Of a stretch of DNA of 64,000 bases, positions 27,473-38,654 are shown in pieces; the first letter of the stretch is position 1, and each line of letters begins with the position of its first letter. The stretch is taken from contig OX337236.1 in NCBI GenBank assembly GCA_946965045.2, positions 2,232,001 to 2,296,000 on the forward strand, read 5' to 3'. The translations under genes were made by a program, and so were the position numbers. A model generated the notes under the pieces. The model did not search any database. It was not told the origin of the DNA and worked only from the letters and a program-made list of their open reading frames with translations. This DNA is from Epithemia pelagica. Its lineage: Eukaryota; Bacillariophyta; Bacillariophyceae; Surirellales; Surirellaceae.

Positions 27473-29218
27473 GATTAATGCAGAAAACTAACCAACTGAG
27501 TTCCCTGCTGTAGCTATCTCTCCCTTACCAGTCGGGTAGAGATGTCACGACTAATGACGAAACGCGTGATCCACAGCAGTAGAATGCCAAAACACCAATG
27601 GAATGTAATCAGTACCGGGAGCAGTTGTCACTGGGCTTGCCTGGCAAAGCTAATTAGGTGTGACACGCTTCCACTGCAGTCTTTAGGCTAGGTAGCTACT
27701 CGGAAGTAACCAAGAACTAGCAAGTTCTGACGGTAACTGTTCTTGTCTCCACACACCGGGATTGCCAGTCCCTAGCCCAATCTCCAGACATAGACAGTTG
27801 AGGAATTGTAAGGAGCAAGATGAACTCTGGCTACTCTGGCTGCACTGAAATCGTTCCAATTTGATGAATTCCACGCTTGTCCGATTGCAAAAGTGTAGAT
27901 TCTCAAGACGGACCAACCTGCCACAGCACAAAGATAGAGAGCCTTGTCGCTTGGCAGGCGACAGCAACAGATGCTTTGTTAGGAAACAAGCGGTGTGCCG
28001 GAGCACGCGAAGTAGTACCTGTTGAGTACCTTAACTTTGCCCCCCTAACGATATCCAGCCGGTCTGGCAAGGATCGCCCTCTTTTCAGCCTGTTGGCCTA
28101 CTTGTACAATCACGTACGGGGTGGGGGATTACACAGTCTCGCGGGGACTGGGAATTGGGTTGGCCGTGGGATTGGTTACCTCGGATATGTCCCCCAATTC
28201 AGTGGAAAAACTCACAATGCCAGGTATCTAGTTACGGGACGGGGCAAGCACAAAGAGGCCCAATGCAATATCAGGTGGGTCTAGTGACGCTTCTTGCAAG
28301 ATAAATTCAAAAATGAGCACGCAGCACACAAAAACCAATCGCACAAAAAACACAACAGATTTCTATTCTGTAATCTCACAGATTGTGAGAAGTAGAGGAA
28401 AAAATGGTCGGGATTAGTGCCTCAGGGGTATCTTCTAGTCCTTGAACTTGGTGTATGCTGTATGCTGGATAGTTAGAGTAGTAGTACGTAGCTGGCCCAA
28501 TACAACATCAGATAACGAGCTCACATCTTTTTCTTCTGTTCCTTACCTAGGCCCAATAAAAATCAGATGACGAGCTCACATCTTTTTCTTCTTTTGTGTT
28601 CCGGTGAATTCTTTTATTTGGCCCAATACATTATCAGATGACGAGCTCACATCTTTTTCTTCTTTTGTGTTCCGGTGAATTCTTTTTTTGACCCAATACA
28701 ATATCAGATGACGAGCTCACAACTTTTTCTTCTTTTGTGTTCCAGTGAGTTCTTTAGCTCACAACATTGGACAAAATGAAATTTTTCTTATGTGTTCCAG
28801 TGAGTTCTTTAGCTCACAAAATTGGCCAAAAAATCAGACGGTCGACAACTTGAACTCACAAAATTTGCCATTTAGTACCAGTGAGACATCTGAATAATGT
28901 CCGAAGAATCAAAATTAGATTTAACTATGGTCTATTGTGAGTATTGAGACATAATGTGGACAAAAAAAAGAAACTACCCCTAGAAACTCCCCTCTAGGCT
29001 GTGGACAATTTTGTGAGCTCACAACGAACTCACAAAATTATCCTCCCTCCGTCTCTTACGATTTGTGATTGGCCGCTTACCAAACCAAAGCGCGTCGTCT
29101 TATAATTCGACGCGAAGAACCCACAGAACAAAATAAACACGTAGGATAAGCACGTTGCACGCTGTTGGTGCGCATCGGAAGAAAAATTTGGACAAACCAA
29201 CGTCAGTTTTAATTGTCC
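27473..29218. other. intergenic region upstream of the class C GPCR
   Basis: About 1.75 kb. 27473-28480 shows no convincing gene. 28494-28820 is a tandem repeat, and 28850-29040 has further TTGTGAGCT/GAACTCAC motifs leading to the GPCR start at 29219. The GPCR promoter must lie here. Confidence 0.5.
28494..28820. repeat. tandem repeats with GAGCTCACA motif
   Basis: Four copies of a unit beginning near GCCCAATA (starts about 28495, 28551, 28621 and 28691; period 56-70 bp), each with ATCAGAT.ACGAGCTCACA and a TTTTTCTTCT stretch. They are followed by two copies of a GTGTTCCAGTGAGTTCTTT.AGCTCACAA piece. They lie 400-700 bp before the GPCR start codon. Confidence 0.85.
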
Positions 29219-32200
29219 ATGATGAGAGCTAAACCACAGCAGCAAGAGCGGGCTGTTTCACTCGGTGGCATGAGAGCCTCTGGCCAGCGTTCGTGCATGA
29301 TGGCTTGGTGGTTGTTTACAGCTTTGATCCTTGGTGCATTTGGAATTGTCGATGCAGTTGGGGACAATGGAAGCGACATGATTTTGCATAGCTTGCCAAA
29401 AGTCGATGCGCTACGACGAGGGGCCAACACCATCAACAGCACAGTTTTGCTTCAACGACGCCCTGGTGAAACGGTTGACTCCTTGGTAAACACAACGGAT
29501 GATAGTTTCCTTGGTGGAATCTGTGGAATGGTTGATTTGAATGTTTATTCCATCTTCCCAGCTCCCAACGTGCGAATCGCCTTTCCAGCAACTCTGCCAT
29601 GGCAAGGTTTGGCAGCCATATCGTTGGCCTTGCATCATTTGAATACAGGCAATGGAGTGGTGGTGGAAGAATTGAATCAACTCGAAACATGTCCAATTCA
29701 GTTCGCGGCTGAATTCCGTGATACTTCGCTCCTGGAAAATCAAGCAGTCGATGCAGTTGTGGATATTACTCAAAACGGTCTGAGTGGAGGTGGTGGTCCC
29801 TGTGCCTTTACAGGTGCATTTCGATCGCAAGTGTCTATACCTACAGCACTTTTGACCGGTCTCAAGGGATATCCACAAGTATCAGTACTCAGTGCCTCAC
29901 CGCAACTCAATGACAAGACCCAATATCCTTTGTTTGGTCGAGTGATTCCTGCCAATGACGAATATGGAGGACCATTGTTGGAGTTTCTGTACACGCAATG
30001 GAACGTCCGACACTTGGCCGTGGTGTATACAGACAATACGGTTGGCCTTCCTTATGTGGCTGGCATTCGACGAGCGCAAGCCCGACAGTTTCCGGATATG
30101 GAAATTCGTGCGGTGGCTTTTCCTGATCAATCGACCGATGAGGACTATGCTGCAGCCGTAGATGCATTGGCACAAACGGGATTTCGTTACTTTTTCTGTG
30201 TTGCCCGTCGTCACCACTTGCAAGCCTTGTTACCGGAAGCGGTCCGGCAAGGTATTGCCGGCGATGGCTTGCACAACTGGATGATTAGCAATGAGCAAGC
30301 CCTGACCGCCCTCTACGTCGGACAGAACTTTTCATCTACCGATGTAATGAAACAAGCGGGTGTTGGATTAATGGCCTTTTCTCGCAGAGCCAGTCGTCCC
30401 GGAATTGGACGCTATACCGCTTTTGCTCAAGCCATGCAAGAGTTGGGCCAAAGCAGCGCTGACTTGGAGTATTTGCAAACAAAAATTCCAACCTATCCTG
30501 GTGTTCCTAGCTACAATCCCTTACCCCTCTTCCAACAAGCCCTCTCTACGGCTCCGATCGATTCGGTGACACCCAGTTATTATGATGCAGCAATTTTGGT
30601 GGGTTTGGCTGCCTGTCGGGCCGCACAAGGGTCTGCCTCACCACCGACAACCTTTTTCACCGGTGCGGAACATTATCAGCAGTTGTTGCAAACGTCCTTC
30701 ATTGGAGCCAGTGGTCAGATTGCCCTTGATCCCAACACTGGTTCACGGATTGCGACAAGCAGTCTTTTTTCAATGATAAACTACGTACCATACCAACTGG
30801 AGGGTGCATCCAACTATTCCTTTCGAGAGGTCGAAGTGGCGTCTTATAGTGACAAGACATGGGAAATGCTAGAAGCGGTGGTTTTCAACGATGGTTCCAC
30901 TGTTGTTGCGCAGGACTTGGAACCTGTCCGTGTCAATCAGAATTACATTGGATCAAGATTACGCGCCGTCGGCTTGGTCCTCTCCATCTTGGTCATGGTC
31001 TCTTCCCTTTGTTTTTCCTTGTGGACTTTTCGCCATGGCAAGGAACGGGTCGTCTTGGCCTCACAACCCATCTTCCTGCATCTCTTGTGTTTTGGTACAG
31101 CGATGATGGGGAGTGCCATTGTGCCCTTTAGTTTTGATGAAGAAGTGAATGGGGTCAATCTCAATGCATCGTGTCGCGTTGTGCCCTGGTTGTGGAGTTT
31201 GGGCTGGTGCATTGCTTTTTCGGCGCTCTTTACGAAAACCATGCGTGTGAATCGAATCTTTCACAACCCAGGATTCCGTCGTGTCAAGGTCACAGCGACT
31301 GATGTAATGAAGCCGCTGGCTGTGTTAACCTGTCTTAATTTCGTCATCTTGATTCTTTGGACTACCCTGGATCCCTTGACCTGGGAACGAGATGTGGTGG
31401 AAACGGATCGATTTGGTCGGCCTTCCGAAACGCGAGGTGAATGTCAATCCGACGATGTCTTGGCCTACCTGATCCCCCTTCTTACAGTCAATTTGGGAGC
31501 CTTATCATTGGCGGTCTACCAAGCCTATGTGGCACGACAGATATCAGTAGAATTCGCCGAGTCCGATTACATTGCGCGCGCTTCAAGCCTTATATTGGTT
31601 GTGGCTTTCATGGCGATACCCATTGCCGTGATTGCTCAAGACAACAACCGAGCCTTTTTCTTTGTTGCCTCCGGATTTGTCTTTGTCGTCTGCGCTTCAC
31701 TCTTGGGTTTTATCTTTGTACCCAAAATAGTGTTCCAATGGCAAGCTGGAGATGAAGAATCTCGACAACGTATGGCCACTTCAGTTTCTCAGACAGTGCG
31801 TAGGCTGAACAACAAAAACAGTAACGACAGCGTCACCAGCAGCAGCTTTCACATGTTTTCCGGCTCGAGTCATCCCATGTCCACGGAAAATGGACTCAAT
31901 TTGCCAGAGGGGAACAAAGATTCCGTAGGAGATCTGCCAACTACCACCAATGATCCCAGCGGAACTACACACAGCAACCCGACTGCTGAGGATCTGGGCA
32001 GAGACACTAATAGTGTCCGTATTGTATCCACGGCAAGTAGTGTTCTTCGCGAATCCACCATGCGCGCGGACGAGAACAATGACTCTGGAGATGATGAACC
32101 AAGTACCATAAACCCAGAGCCAGCGACTCAACCAGGCATGATAAGGAGACTCACACAACGATTTGGTGATAATGACGACGAACAAGGCATCCGCATTCTT

Positions 32201-32341
32201 GAACACCCGAAGCAACAACGAGACTTGGAACTTCAAGTCGCCTTCTTGCAGTCTGAAAATGATCGACTGCAACGTCGGATGGAGAAATTGCGAAAGACAA
32301 TACAAAGTGACGCCGACAAGCAAGTATCAAGCGAGGAATGA
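29219..32341 (+). CDS. class C (GABA-B/metabotropic-type) G-protein-coupled receptor
   Basis: Single exon, about 1,040 aa from the ATG at 29219 (the longer frame begins with TTG). A hydrophobic segment near residues 28-46 acts as signal peptide or anchor. Residues about 110-550 form a periplasmic-binding-like (ANF receptor) ligand domain: LPWQGLAAISLALHHLN, then CPIQFAAEFRDT, the FGRVIPANDEYGGPL hinge and TVGLPYVAGIRRA. Seven TM segments lie in about 585-840, starting IGSRLRAVGLVLSILVMV and including QPIFLHLLCFG, CRVVPWLWSLGW and FTKTMRVNRIFH, typical of the 7tm_3 family. The cytosolic tail (about 200 residues) is Ser/Asn-rich and ends in a coiled-coil heptad stretch (LELQVAFLQSENDRLQ), as in GABA-B receptors, which dimerise through it. 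The ligand is unknown. Confidence 0.9.
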   Translation: MMRAKPQQQERAVSLGGMRASGQRSCMMAWWLFTALILGAFGIVDAVGDNGSDMILHSLPKVDALRRGANTINSTVLLQRRPGETVDSLVNTTDDSFLGGICGMVDLNVYSIFPAPNVRIAFPATLPWQGLAAISLALHHLNTGNGVVVEELNQLETCPIQFAAEFRDTSLLENQAVDAVVDITQNGLSGGGGPCAFTGAFRSQVSIPTALLTGLKGYPQVSVLSASPQLNDKTQYPLFGRVIPANDEYGGPLLEFLYTQWNVRHLAVVYTDNTVGLPYVAGIRRAQARQFPDMEIRAVAFPDQSTDEDYAAAVDALAQTGFRYFFCVARRHHLQALLPEAVRQGIAGDGLHNWMISNEQALTALYVGQNFSSTDVMKQAGVGLMAFSRRASRPGIGRYTAFAQAMQELGQSSADLEYLQTKIPTYPGVPSYNPLPLFQQALSTAPIDSVTPSYYDAAILVGLAACRAAQGSASPPTTFFTGAEHYQQLLQTSFIGASGQIALDPNTGSRIATSSLFSMINYVPYQLEGASNYSFREVEVASYSDKTWEMLEAVVFNDGSTVVAQDLEPVRVNQNYIGSRLRAVGLVLSILVMVSSLCFSLWTFRHGKERVVLASQPIFLHLLCFGTAMMGSAIVPFSFDEEVNGVNLNASCRVVPWLWSLGWCIAFSALFTKTMRVNRIFHNPGFRRVKVTATDVMKPLAVLTCLNFVILILWTTLDPLTWERDVVETDRFGRPSETRGECQSDDVLAYLIPLLTVNLGALSLAVYQAYVARQISVEFAESDYIARASSLILVVAFMAIPIAVIAQDNNRAFFFVASGFVFVVCASLLGFIFVPKIVFQWQAGDEESRQRMATSVSQTVRRLNNKNSNDSVTSSSFHMFSGSSHPMSTENGLNLPEGNKDSVGDLPTTTNDPSGTTHSNPTAEDLGRDTNSVRIVSTASSVLRESTMRADENNDSGDDEPSTINPEPATQPGMIRRLTQRFGDNDDEQGIRILEHPKQQRDLELQVAFLQSENDRLQRRMEKLRKTIQSDADKQVSSEE

Positions 32342-33463
32342 TTGAAGAATATTCAGAGAGAAGGGGAACATACAATTTCGAATCAACTACAACCTTCTTT
32401 GGATGAAGCCAAGCTTTTTGCGGGTTTAATCTTAAAATGACCATTTTGAGAGAGCTGCAAGGCTGTTTCATTGAACTGTTCCCCTCCTCTCTGAATGGTT
32501 CGTGCGCGTGTCGGTATTGTTTCAATGCCATCGCTGGCCAAGGAGTGCGCAGCCCAATGACTGGACTTCTATGTTTTCCGCTGGAATTCAACCATTTCAG
32601 AGAATGGGTCGCCATGACTCCATGCCAATCCGACCTTGAATGTATGACAGCAAAAGAATGTATGAAGACAAGGCATCCATGAAAGGCGACTTGAGTCTCT
32701 CGTAGGTCAAGAAAAGCTTGGTAGGCTGTATCTGTCGCGGCTCAAGGAATCACAGGCGTACGAAGAGTAAAGATAAAGCTATCCGTGGGCAATGCGCGAT
32801 GAAGGACACACACAGCTGTTACTCTGAATAATATCCCCCATTTCTACTACTAGGAATCGGAATATCTCATAGGAGTGCAAGTCAGGTTGCGCCTCAGAAA
32901 CCTAGAGCAGTACAGTGGAGACGAGTGCATCGAGAGAGCTGTTTACCCGAATTTCAACCTCGAATCAATCAACAGCATTTCTTAAGCGCTTTGGTAATAG
33001 GCATCTACCTAGCTGGTAAAGAGCTTACGGCAAGGTCGTCAGTTCGTGTGTTCTGTTAATGGTCTTGTGCTCTCCGTCGACATGCGATTTTGCCTTTGTT
33101 TAGGTACAATTCTTTCAAGATTTCGTTTCGTGTCCCTTGCAAAAGTTCAGTGGTGTAGGGGTATCGTCGTGTTGTGGATTAGAGGGGTATTTTGGCGTGA
33201 AAGTCCCTTCATTTTCTCGAATACGGTTTTTATCTCTCGTTTGGGCAGCGCTAGAAGGCGATTCATCAAAAATTGAGTTGTTTTTGAAGAACATGGGATC
33301 GCGACTGTTCGGCTGAGCTTGCTACGGTAGATGCGTCATAGAAGCATCAAGTACAAGACATTCACAGACAGCAAGCATATTCCAATTCACAAAGAACTCG
33401 CATGTTCTCCTGAACCTTGTGGGCAACGAAGCCAAACATTCGGTCAATATGGATAGTGACTTT
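32342..33463. other. convergent intergenic region, no gene seen
   Basis: About 1.1 kb between the GPCR and aureochrome 3' ends. Frames are short and of poor composition. A tRNA-like A-box at about 33155 has no B-box partner. Confidence 0.5.
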
Positions 33464-34888
33464 CTAGTCTTCATCAGGATCAGGGCCATCTTCATCATCA
33501 CCACACTCCTCATCGTCCATATCACCATCAATGGCAAGAGTTTTGCCATGTTCTGGATCCCCTGGAGGAGGGTTCGCAACCTTGACTGTCACTCCAATGA
33601 AGTTCACAATAGTATTTTGAGCATCGCGAAGTGCTGCAATAAATAACTTGTTCCAAAATGGTGTGCCATCTGCCATGTAGTTGATAAACGTGACTGACAC
33701 GTCTTCCCCTTGCTTAACAGCCGCCTCAATTTGCTTGACCTTGTCCTTCGACGTTTCAGTTCCCTGAAGAAAACGGCAGTTTCGTCCCAGAATTTCTTCA
33801 CGTTTGTATCCAGTTACAGTGCAGAAATAGTCCGAGGCAAACACAATAGGATTGTCTTGCAAGCTTGGATCCGTAATGACAAATGCGTGTTGAGAATTTT
33901 GGATGCTCTTTACCAAAGAAAAGTCCTTTGGGTCAATATCAGAGGCATTTTCGCCTATAGCTTCGAGAACAGAGGGGGGCATCTTTTCCATCGCATCGCA
34001 CTCGTCGAGAATGGACTTTGATTGATCTGGTTGAAGGTTTTGACGAACAAGTTCTTTCAACATTGCATTTTCTTGCTGGAGATCTATTACTTCCTTTTGT
34101 AAGGATTCAAAGAAGAATTTTTTTCGTAAACGCGTTCGTCTGGCAAGGATGCGGTTTCGTTCTCGACGACGATCAATCTGCGCCTGACTCTTTTTCCTAC
34201 GCCCAGCCACGACCGTCCCATGCTGCTGTTGTTGCATAGCCTGAGCCGCCGCAGCTGCAAGTTGTTGACCACTCAAAAGAGCGGCCGGATTCATCCCGGC
34301 CACGGCCAACATGGGGAACCCTTGAGGTGGTTGTGGGGCTCCAGGGTGTGCCAAGGTTGGTTGAACCCTTGCTTGGTCCACACGTCGGCGCTTGGCAGCA
34401 TTTGCAGTAGCAGCAACTTGTTGCTGTTGCTGAAACAGCATCGGTTGTTGAACCGATGGTACTAGGACGGCTGAAAGCGCCGCAAAAGGAGACATTCCTG
34501 TAGGGGGTGCTGGAGCCAATGGAGCTAAAGGAGCCAACGGCATCGGAGTCGGAGCTATCGCTGTCCGTCCTGCAGATGCTGTTGCAGGTGGAAGCGGCGA
34601 TGGTACGGGCAAACTTCGAGCTGGGAGGGGAGCCGGTACGCTAGGTGCCGGAGCACTTGGTACGGTTGATGGGGGCACAATAGGTTTAGGCACAGTCTGT
34701 TTAGGAGCTGAGGCAGCACTCTGATTCAGTGCTGGAGCAGATGGAGCCGGTGCCAGTGGAGTCGGCACCGCTGGTGTAGCGACAGGAGCTGGTTTTGTCG
34801 ACGTCTTTTGCTCTGCCACAGTTGGAAGAGCCCCATCCTCACTGTTCTCTGGTGACACAACACCTGATCCATTCAGAGTGCTATCCAT
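33464..34888 (-). CDS. aureochrome-type blue-light photoreceptor and transcription factor (bZIP-LOV)
   Basis: About 474 aa from the ATG at 34888 (the frame above it opens with TTG). The N-terminal about 225 residues are Ala/Pro/Gln-rich low complexity. bZIP at about 239-286: basic region RRRERNRILARRTRLRKK, then leucine heptads (LQKEVIDLQQENAMLKEL). LOV domain about 328-438 with GRNCRFLQG, photoactive Cys about 371, and the flavin-contacting Asn/Gln pattern (NYMADGTPFWN). The tail is acidic. Aureochromes bind TGACGT-type sites and respond to blue light in stramenopile algae. The bZIP-before-LOV order is diagnostic. By feel it could be of the AUREO2 subgroup, some members of which are reported not to bind flavin, so photochemistry is not assured despite the Cys. 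An extra 5' exon cannot be excluded. Confidence 0.93.
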   Translation of the reverse strand: MDSTLNGSGVVSPENSEDGALPTVAEQKTSTKPAPVATPAVPTPLAPAPSAPALNQSAASAPKQTVPKPIVPPSTVPSAPAPSVPAPLPARSLPVPSPLPPATASAGRTAIAPTPMPLAPLAPLAPAPPTGMSPFAALSAVLVPSVQQPMLFQQQQQVAATANAAKRRRVDQARVQPTLAHPGAPQPPQGFPMLAVAGMNPAALLSGQQLAAAAAQAMQQQQHGTVVAGRRKKSQAQIDRRRERNRILARRTRLRKKFFFESLQKEVIDLQQENAMLKELVRQNLQPDQSKSILDECDAMEKMPPSVLEAIGENASDIDPKDFSLVKSIQNSQHAFVITDPSLQDNPIVFASDYFCTVTGYKREEILGRNCRFLQGTETSKDKVKQIEAAVKQGEDVSVTFINYMADGTPFWNKLFIAALRDAQNTIVNFIGVTVKVANPPPGDPEHGKTLAIDGDMDDEECGDDEDGPDPDED

Positions 34889-36688
34889 TCTAACGTGTTC
34901 AAGTATCAATTGCATGATCAACATCAAAAGACGCGGTGAGTTAAGCAAGTATTTTCACACGACGAAAAGCCATTCAAAAGCAACAATCTTACTTGAAGTC
35001 AAATGTAACACTCGTTACAGCAGAATCATCGAGAAGATATTCTGCCAACATCTCCACATCAAAGTTATCACCATCCCCCCAATCGGACTGGCCTGTTGCA
35101 GAAGTCCCCGCCTTCCCAAACAAAGGCATCTGGATATCTTGGTTCGTCATGGTTCCCAGTCGGATTCAGAACAGAATGGGAATCGGTCCAACAAGTTCGG
35201 TTCAAACCTAAAAGACAAAATACAAAGGAAAAATTGATGGATCGGATGAGTACGGTGTTGAGGCAAACGTTGGTGTACAAACGGGGAAGTACAATATTAT
35301 CAAAGGGCACAAAAAAGACAGGTGACATGACTGTTCTTCCAAGGAACATCTAAACAGTGGAAATATGTCGCAGCGGGACCTGACGTGGGGTGCATCAGTA
35401 CAGAGAGAAATGATAGTAAATCCGAACCGGTACTGAAACGACAACACTGCTGGATTCCATCATGTGTAAAGCGAGAAATCGCCGAAAAACGGACGACCTT
35501 TGGCGCCAAACCATCCATCGATCATCCTTTCCCATCATGATTCTTGATTCCCATGATGAATGAACTCAGACGGAAACACCCCAACAAAGTCGCGGTCTGG
35601 TTCGGTTCATTTGTAAACAGAGAGTTTTCATTAGGTTTCATCTGTCGTAGATTGATTCGCTCCAGATGTAGTGATGTTTCATCCAGAATCAAATCGAATT
35701 GCGCAACCAAGACCTCATAAGCAGGGTGCGCCAACCGAGGACAAGTAGAGACTGGTCATGTGGACAAGTGGTAGATTGGAGTAGGATTTTTGCCATCCAT
35801 CCACAAAATCAGAACACTAGAAGGCATGTTCAGGAAACACACCGATGCTGATTGATGGTACACAATGCCGATCCCATAGAGGAGCCCTCCTCGGAAGTAC
35901 GTGTTTGCGATTGTTGCGTTTCATCCATTTACGTACACAACTATGAACTCTCATTCCTTCAGTCTCACTCACCAAGACAGCGATACAATATGAAAAAGAA
36001 CCAATGCTTGGTCCCAGAGGTGTCCAATCGCTGTTGTTGTCACCGGGTCACCAGTGTTTTTGTTCGCCTTCATACAAGTTGATGTAAAAGATTGGGTTGG
36101 GAGGTTGATCTCGTCGGCGGCAGTGTGTGTGGATTGTGGATCTCCCTTGGGCTCGGGAGTCGCGAGTCGGTGCCAGTGTCTGTCTGGTCTGTGCCAGTAC
36201 TGTTTGTCCCTATACTTCCACACGAAATCACAAACTTGTTCCTGAACCTGACGATCGTCATCGAACTTTGAGGAGCAATCAAATGCTACCTTAGCTATCT
36301 GTGCTATGGCTGCAGTTTGGTGTTTGGTTATGACTCCTCTCTCTCTATGAGCGAGAACCTCCAACTCAGTGTGCTAGAGGGTCCTACTCCCCTACCTAGT
36401 ACTTCCACTCCAATCATCATATCATCCTTATGCATGGAGAGCAAGCAAGCCGTTGAAAGGAAAGAGATTATGAATATCCCGGGAAGGCAATGGGAATGCC
36501 TGTCACCCTTCCATATCGCCTTATGCTCTAAAACTACATCTTGATCTAGCTTCCAGGTCCCATACAATGAATTGTTGTGATAAAGAATAAAGTTGGGATC
36601 CATGACAAATGTTCATACCCCTACTGAGAGGCTTCTTATTTGGAACTAATTTGATATCTACAAAGCATAACGTATACTTCTCAAGCAT
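34889..36688. other. long intergenic region, no gene seen
   Basis: About 1.8 kb between the aureochrome 5' end and the 3' end of the next minus-strand gene. It includes the aureochrome upstream region. No protein-like frame, repeat or RNA gene was recognised. Confidence 0.5.
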
Positions 36689-37537
36689 CTACCAAGTGGC
36701 GATGCGTCGCTCGGTGGGATGAACGAGCGGTTCATAAAATCCTCCGAAAGGAACAGGGATTCCCCTGTCCACATAATGCTTCGCGTATTCCTCCTCCTTC
36801 CCGTGCCAGACAGGTGTAGGCAAATGATTGGGCATGTGCTTGTCCAAACTTTCATTGTAGGCTTTCCAATTGGCACTCATAGATGCACGCAAACCGGTAG
36901 GATCAAAGTCAGTCGGTCCAGTTGCAAACACGCCCCCATTTCCGGGACTACTCTCCGGTCCCCTTTCCAATCTTTCTAGCTCTTCCTTGACGGCCGGATC
37001 GTTTTGATCCATCATCATCAATTTCATGCGCTCTACTTGAGGATTGCCATATTCAACAGAGTCGTAACGACGACGAGTATCACGTTTGTAGTAACCAGAA
37101 TCAAAGGGGTCTTCATCGTCATCCATAGTAGGCTGTTTGACTGGACCTTGAGATCCTGGGGAAGGCCAACGGTAGGCAAATTTAATCTTGGGGTCCGTGG
37201 CGGAAACGGGAATTTCACGATGGGCCATAATGGGTTGACCGTCATAGATATCATCAGGTGCGAAGGTGACAATGTTTTTCAAATACTTGAATCGTTCTTC
37301 TCCTAGAACATCCGTCAACCAACGAGAGAACCAACCTTTCCAAGGCATCAACGACACTTTGGTGGATTCTCGGGCGGGTGTGACAAAGGGAGCTTCAGCT
37401 GCGGTCACGGAACGATTGACAACTTGCGACACATTGGCGGCTGACAACGCTGTGGTCGGCTTGGATGCCGTGGATGAGGCTACAGATGCAGCGGCTTTCA
37501 CAGCCACTTCGCCGGCTTTCTTTACCGTAATGGTCAT
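36689..37537 (-). CDS. unrecognised protein, possible mitochondrial targeting
   Basis: 282 aa from the ATG at 37537 (the GTG above is not used). The first about 60 residues are Ala/Ser/Thr/Val/Lys-rich with almost no acidic residues, as in a mitochondrial presequence. The rest is hydrophilic, Pro/Tyr/Asp-rich and has no TM segment. It contains RFKYLKNIVTFAPDDIYD, a short acidic run, a Tyr/Arg-rich part and a well-ordered C-terminus (TPVWHGKEEEYAKHYVDRG). Such composition is seen in accessory subunits of respiratory complexes or mitoribosomes, but I do not recognise the family. It shares a 267-bp upstream region with TMEM208. Confidence 0.75.
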   Translation of the reverse strand: MTITVKKAGEVAVKAAASVASSTASKPTTALSAANVSQVVNRSVTAAEAPFVTPARESTKVSLMPWKGWFSRWLTDVLGEERFKYLKNIVTFAPDDIYDGQPIMAHREIPVSATDPKIKFAYRWPSPGSQGPVKQPTMDDDEDPFDSGYYKRDTRRRYDSVEYGNPQVERMKLMMMDQNDPAVKEELERLERGPESSPGNGGVFATGPTDFDPTGLRASMSANWKAYNESLDKHMPNHLPTPVWHGKEEEYAKHYVDRGIPVPFGGFYEPLVHPTERRIATW

Positions 37538-37804
37538 GATGGCAATAGGAAACACAAAGGCTTTCTTCTCCAGGTGCGTGTTCAGGCTCCGCGTCCATCA
37601 CAAGTACCGTCGCTGCGTTCCACATATCGCTACAACTGAGCGGTGCGACCGCCGTAGAAGGACGTCATCATTGCGTCATCACATTCCTCTCGCCAAAACA
37701 AGGTTCTCTGGGGATTTTTGCCTCCCTTCTCTTTTTTTTTGCACCGACACGATGAGACAAATAATTTCCATATCTGATTCGATCTGTCTCTACCTCAAGG
37801 AATC
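37538..37804. promoter_or_regulatory. short head-to-head promoter region
   Basis: Only 267 bp separate two divergent start codons, so a bidirectional promoter is likely. A T-rich run lies about 70-80 bp upstream of the plus-strand ATG. Confidence 0.5.
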
Positions 37805-38654
37805 ATGGCAAACGCCGCGGCCAAGAAAGCTTCAACAGGTAAGGCAAACTTGGGAGAGTTGCTTGATGGTATGATGTGTGATTGTTGCGGAACGATGCAT
37901 TTTGTACCAACGTCGTGTTGTCATTTCTCATGCTTTTTTTTTCATCGATCATCGTTATCTTGTGGTGCGCCTTTGGATCGCAGCACGTCAAGACGCCAAA
38001 AAGTTCTACCAACCGCTTCTCTGGATCGTCAATATCGTTTTCCTGCTGTTAAGAATAGTATGTTGGTCGTCCAGAAATATCAGCTCGACGGATGAAATTG
38101 CTGAAGACTTGAATCAACGCATTGGAGCAATCTCATGGTGGATGCATGTCTTCCCGCAGGGATGGCCTGAGCTCGTAATGTGGTTAGCCTTTCTGGGGCT
38201 TCAATATTACTCATACGTGGGAATCTTGGATCACGCAGCCACGCACAGCAGCAGTAATAGTAGTGCTTTGGTCGGTGGCTCCTACCTGGACTTGTTTGCT
38301 GTGACCATTTTGATTCAGTACATTGGCGGGCTGTTATGGACTCCCATGTATTGGTGCTGCTGCATTTTCCCACTCTGGGGAGCCTACTCCTTATACCAAA
38401 CCATGACACAACAAAAGAGCCCTGTCGCGAACAATGCCGCCGTAGGTCAACGTGGTGGTCTTTCGACGAAACACTCTTCATCGTTGGCGCGCACTTTTCG
38501 ACGAGACAATACAACAAGTGGGTTAAACAATCGACGTGGTGAGGCTCAGGAGGAACAAAAGGAAGAGTCTCCTAGTAAAGGAAATCGATTGCGGGAGAGA
38601 ATAGCCGATCGTCGTCAGCAACGCAAAGAACGAAGAAGGAACGCCCGCTTCTGA
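37805..38654 (+). CDS. TMEM208: TMEM208/SND2-family ER membrane protein
   Basis: Two exons, 37805-37838 and 37984-38654, with a phase-1 intron (GTAAGG ... TCGCAG, 145 nt). The product is about 234 aa. It starts with a short Ala/Lys-rich cytosolic piece, then ARQDAKKFYQPLLWIVNIVFLLLR (TM1), where animal TMEM208 has E..ETLKFY..I. Next come TM segments around WPELVMWLAFLGLQYYS and the LLWTPMYWCCCIFPLWGAYSLY region, after an intervening DLFAVTILIQYIGG. A basic tail ends in RRQQRKERRRNARF, as the family's RRQ.RR.KR end. It acts in SRP-independent targeting of proteins to the ER. The Ser/Gln-rich insert before the tail is longer than in animals. Without the intron the conserved N-terminus is lost. 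Confidence 0.85.

Noticed and set aside
33150-33225. tRNA-like A-box (TGGTGTAGGGGTATCG)
   Set aside because: No T-arm or matching acceptor stem in the next 80 bases.
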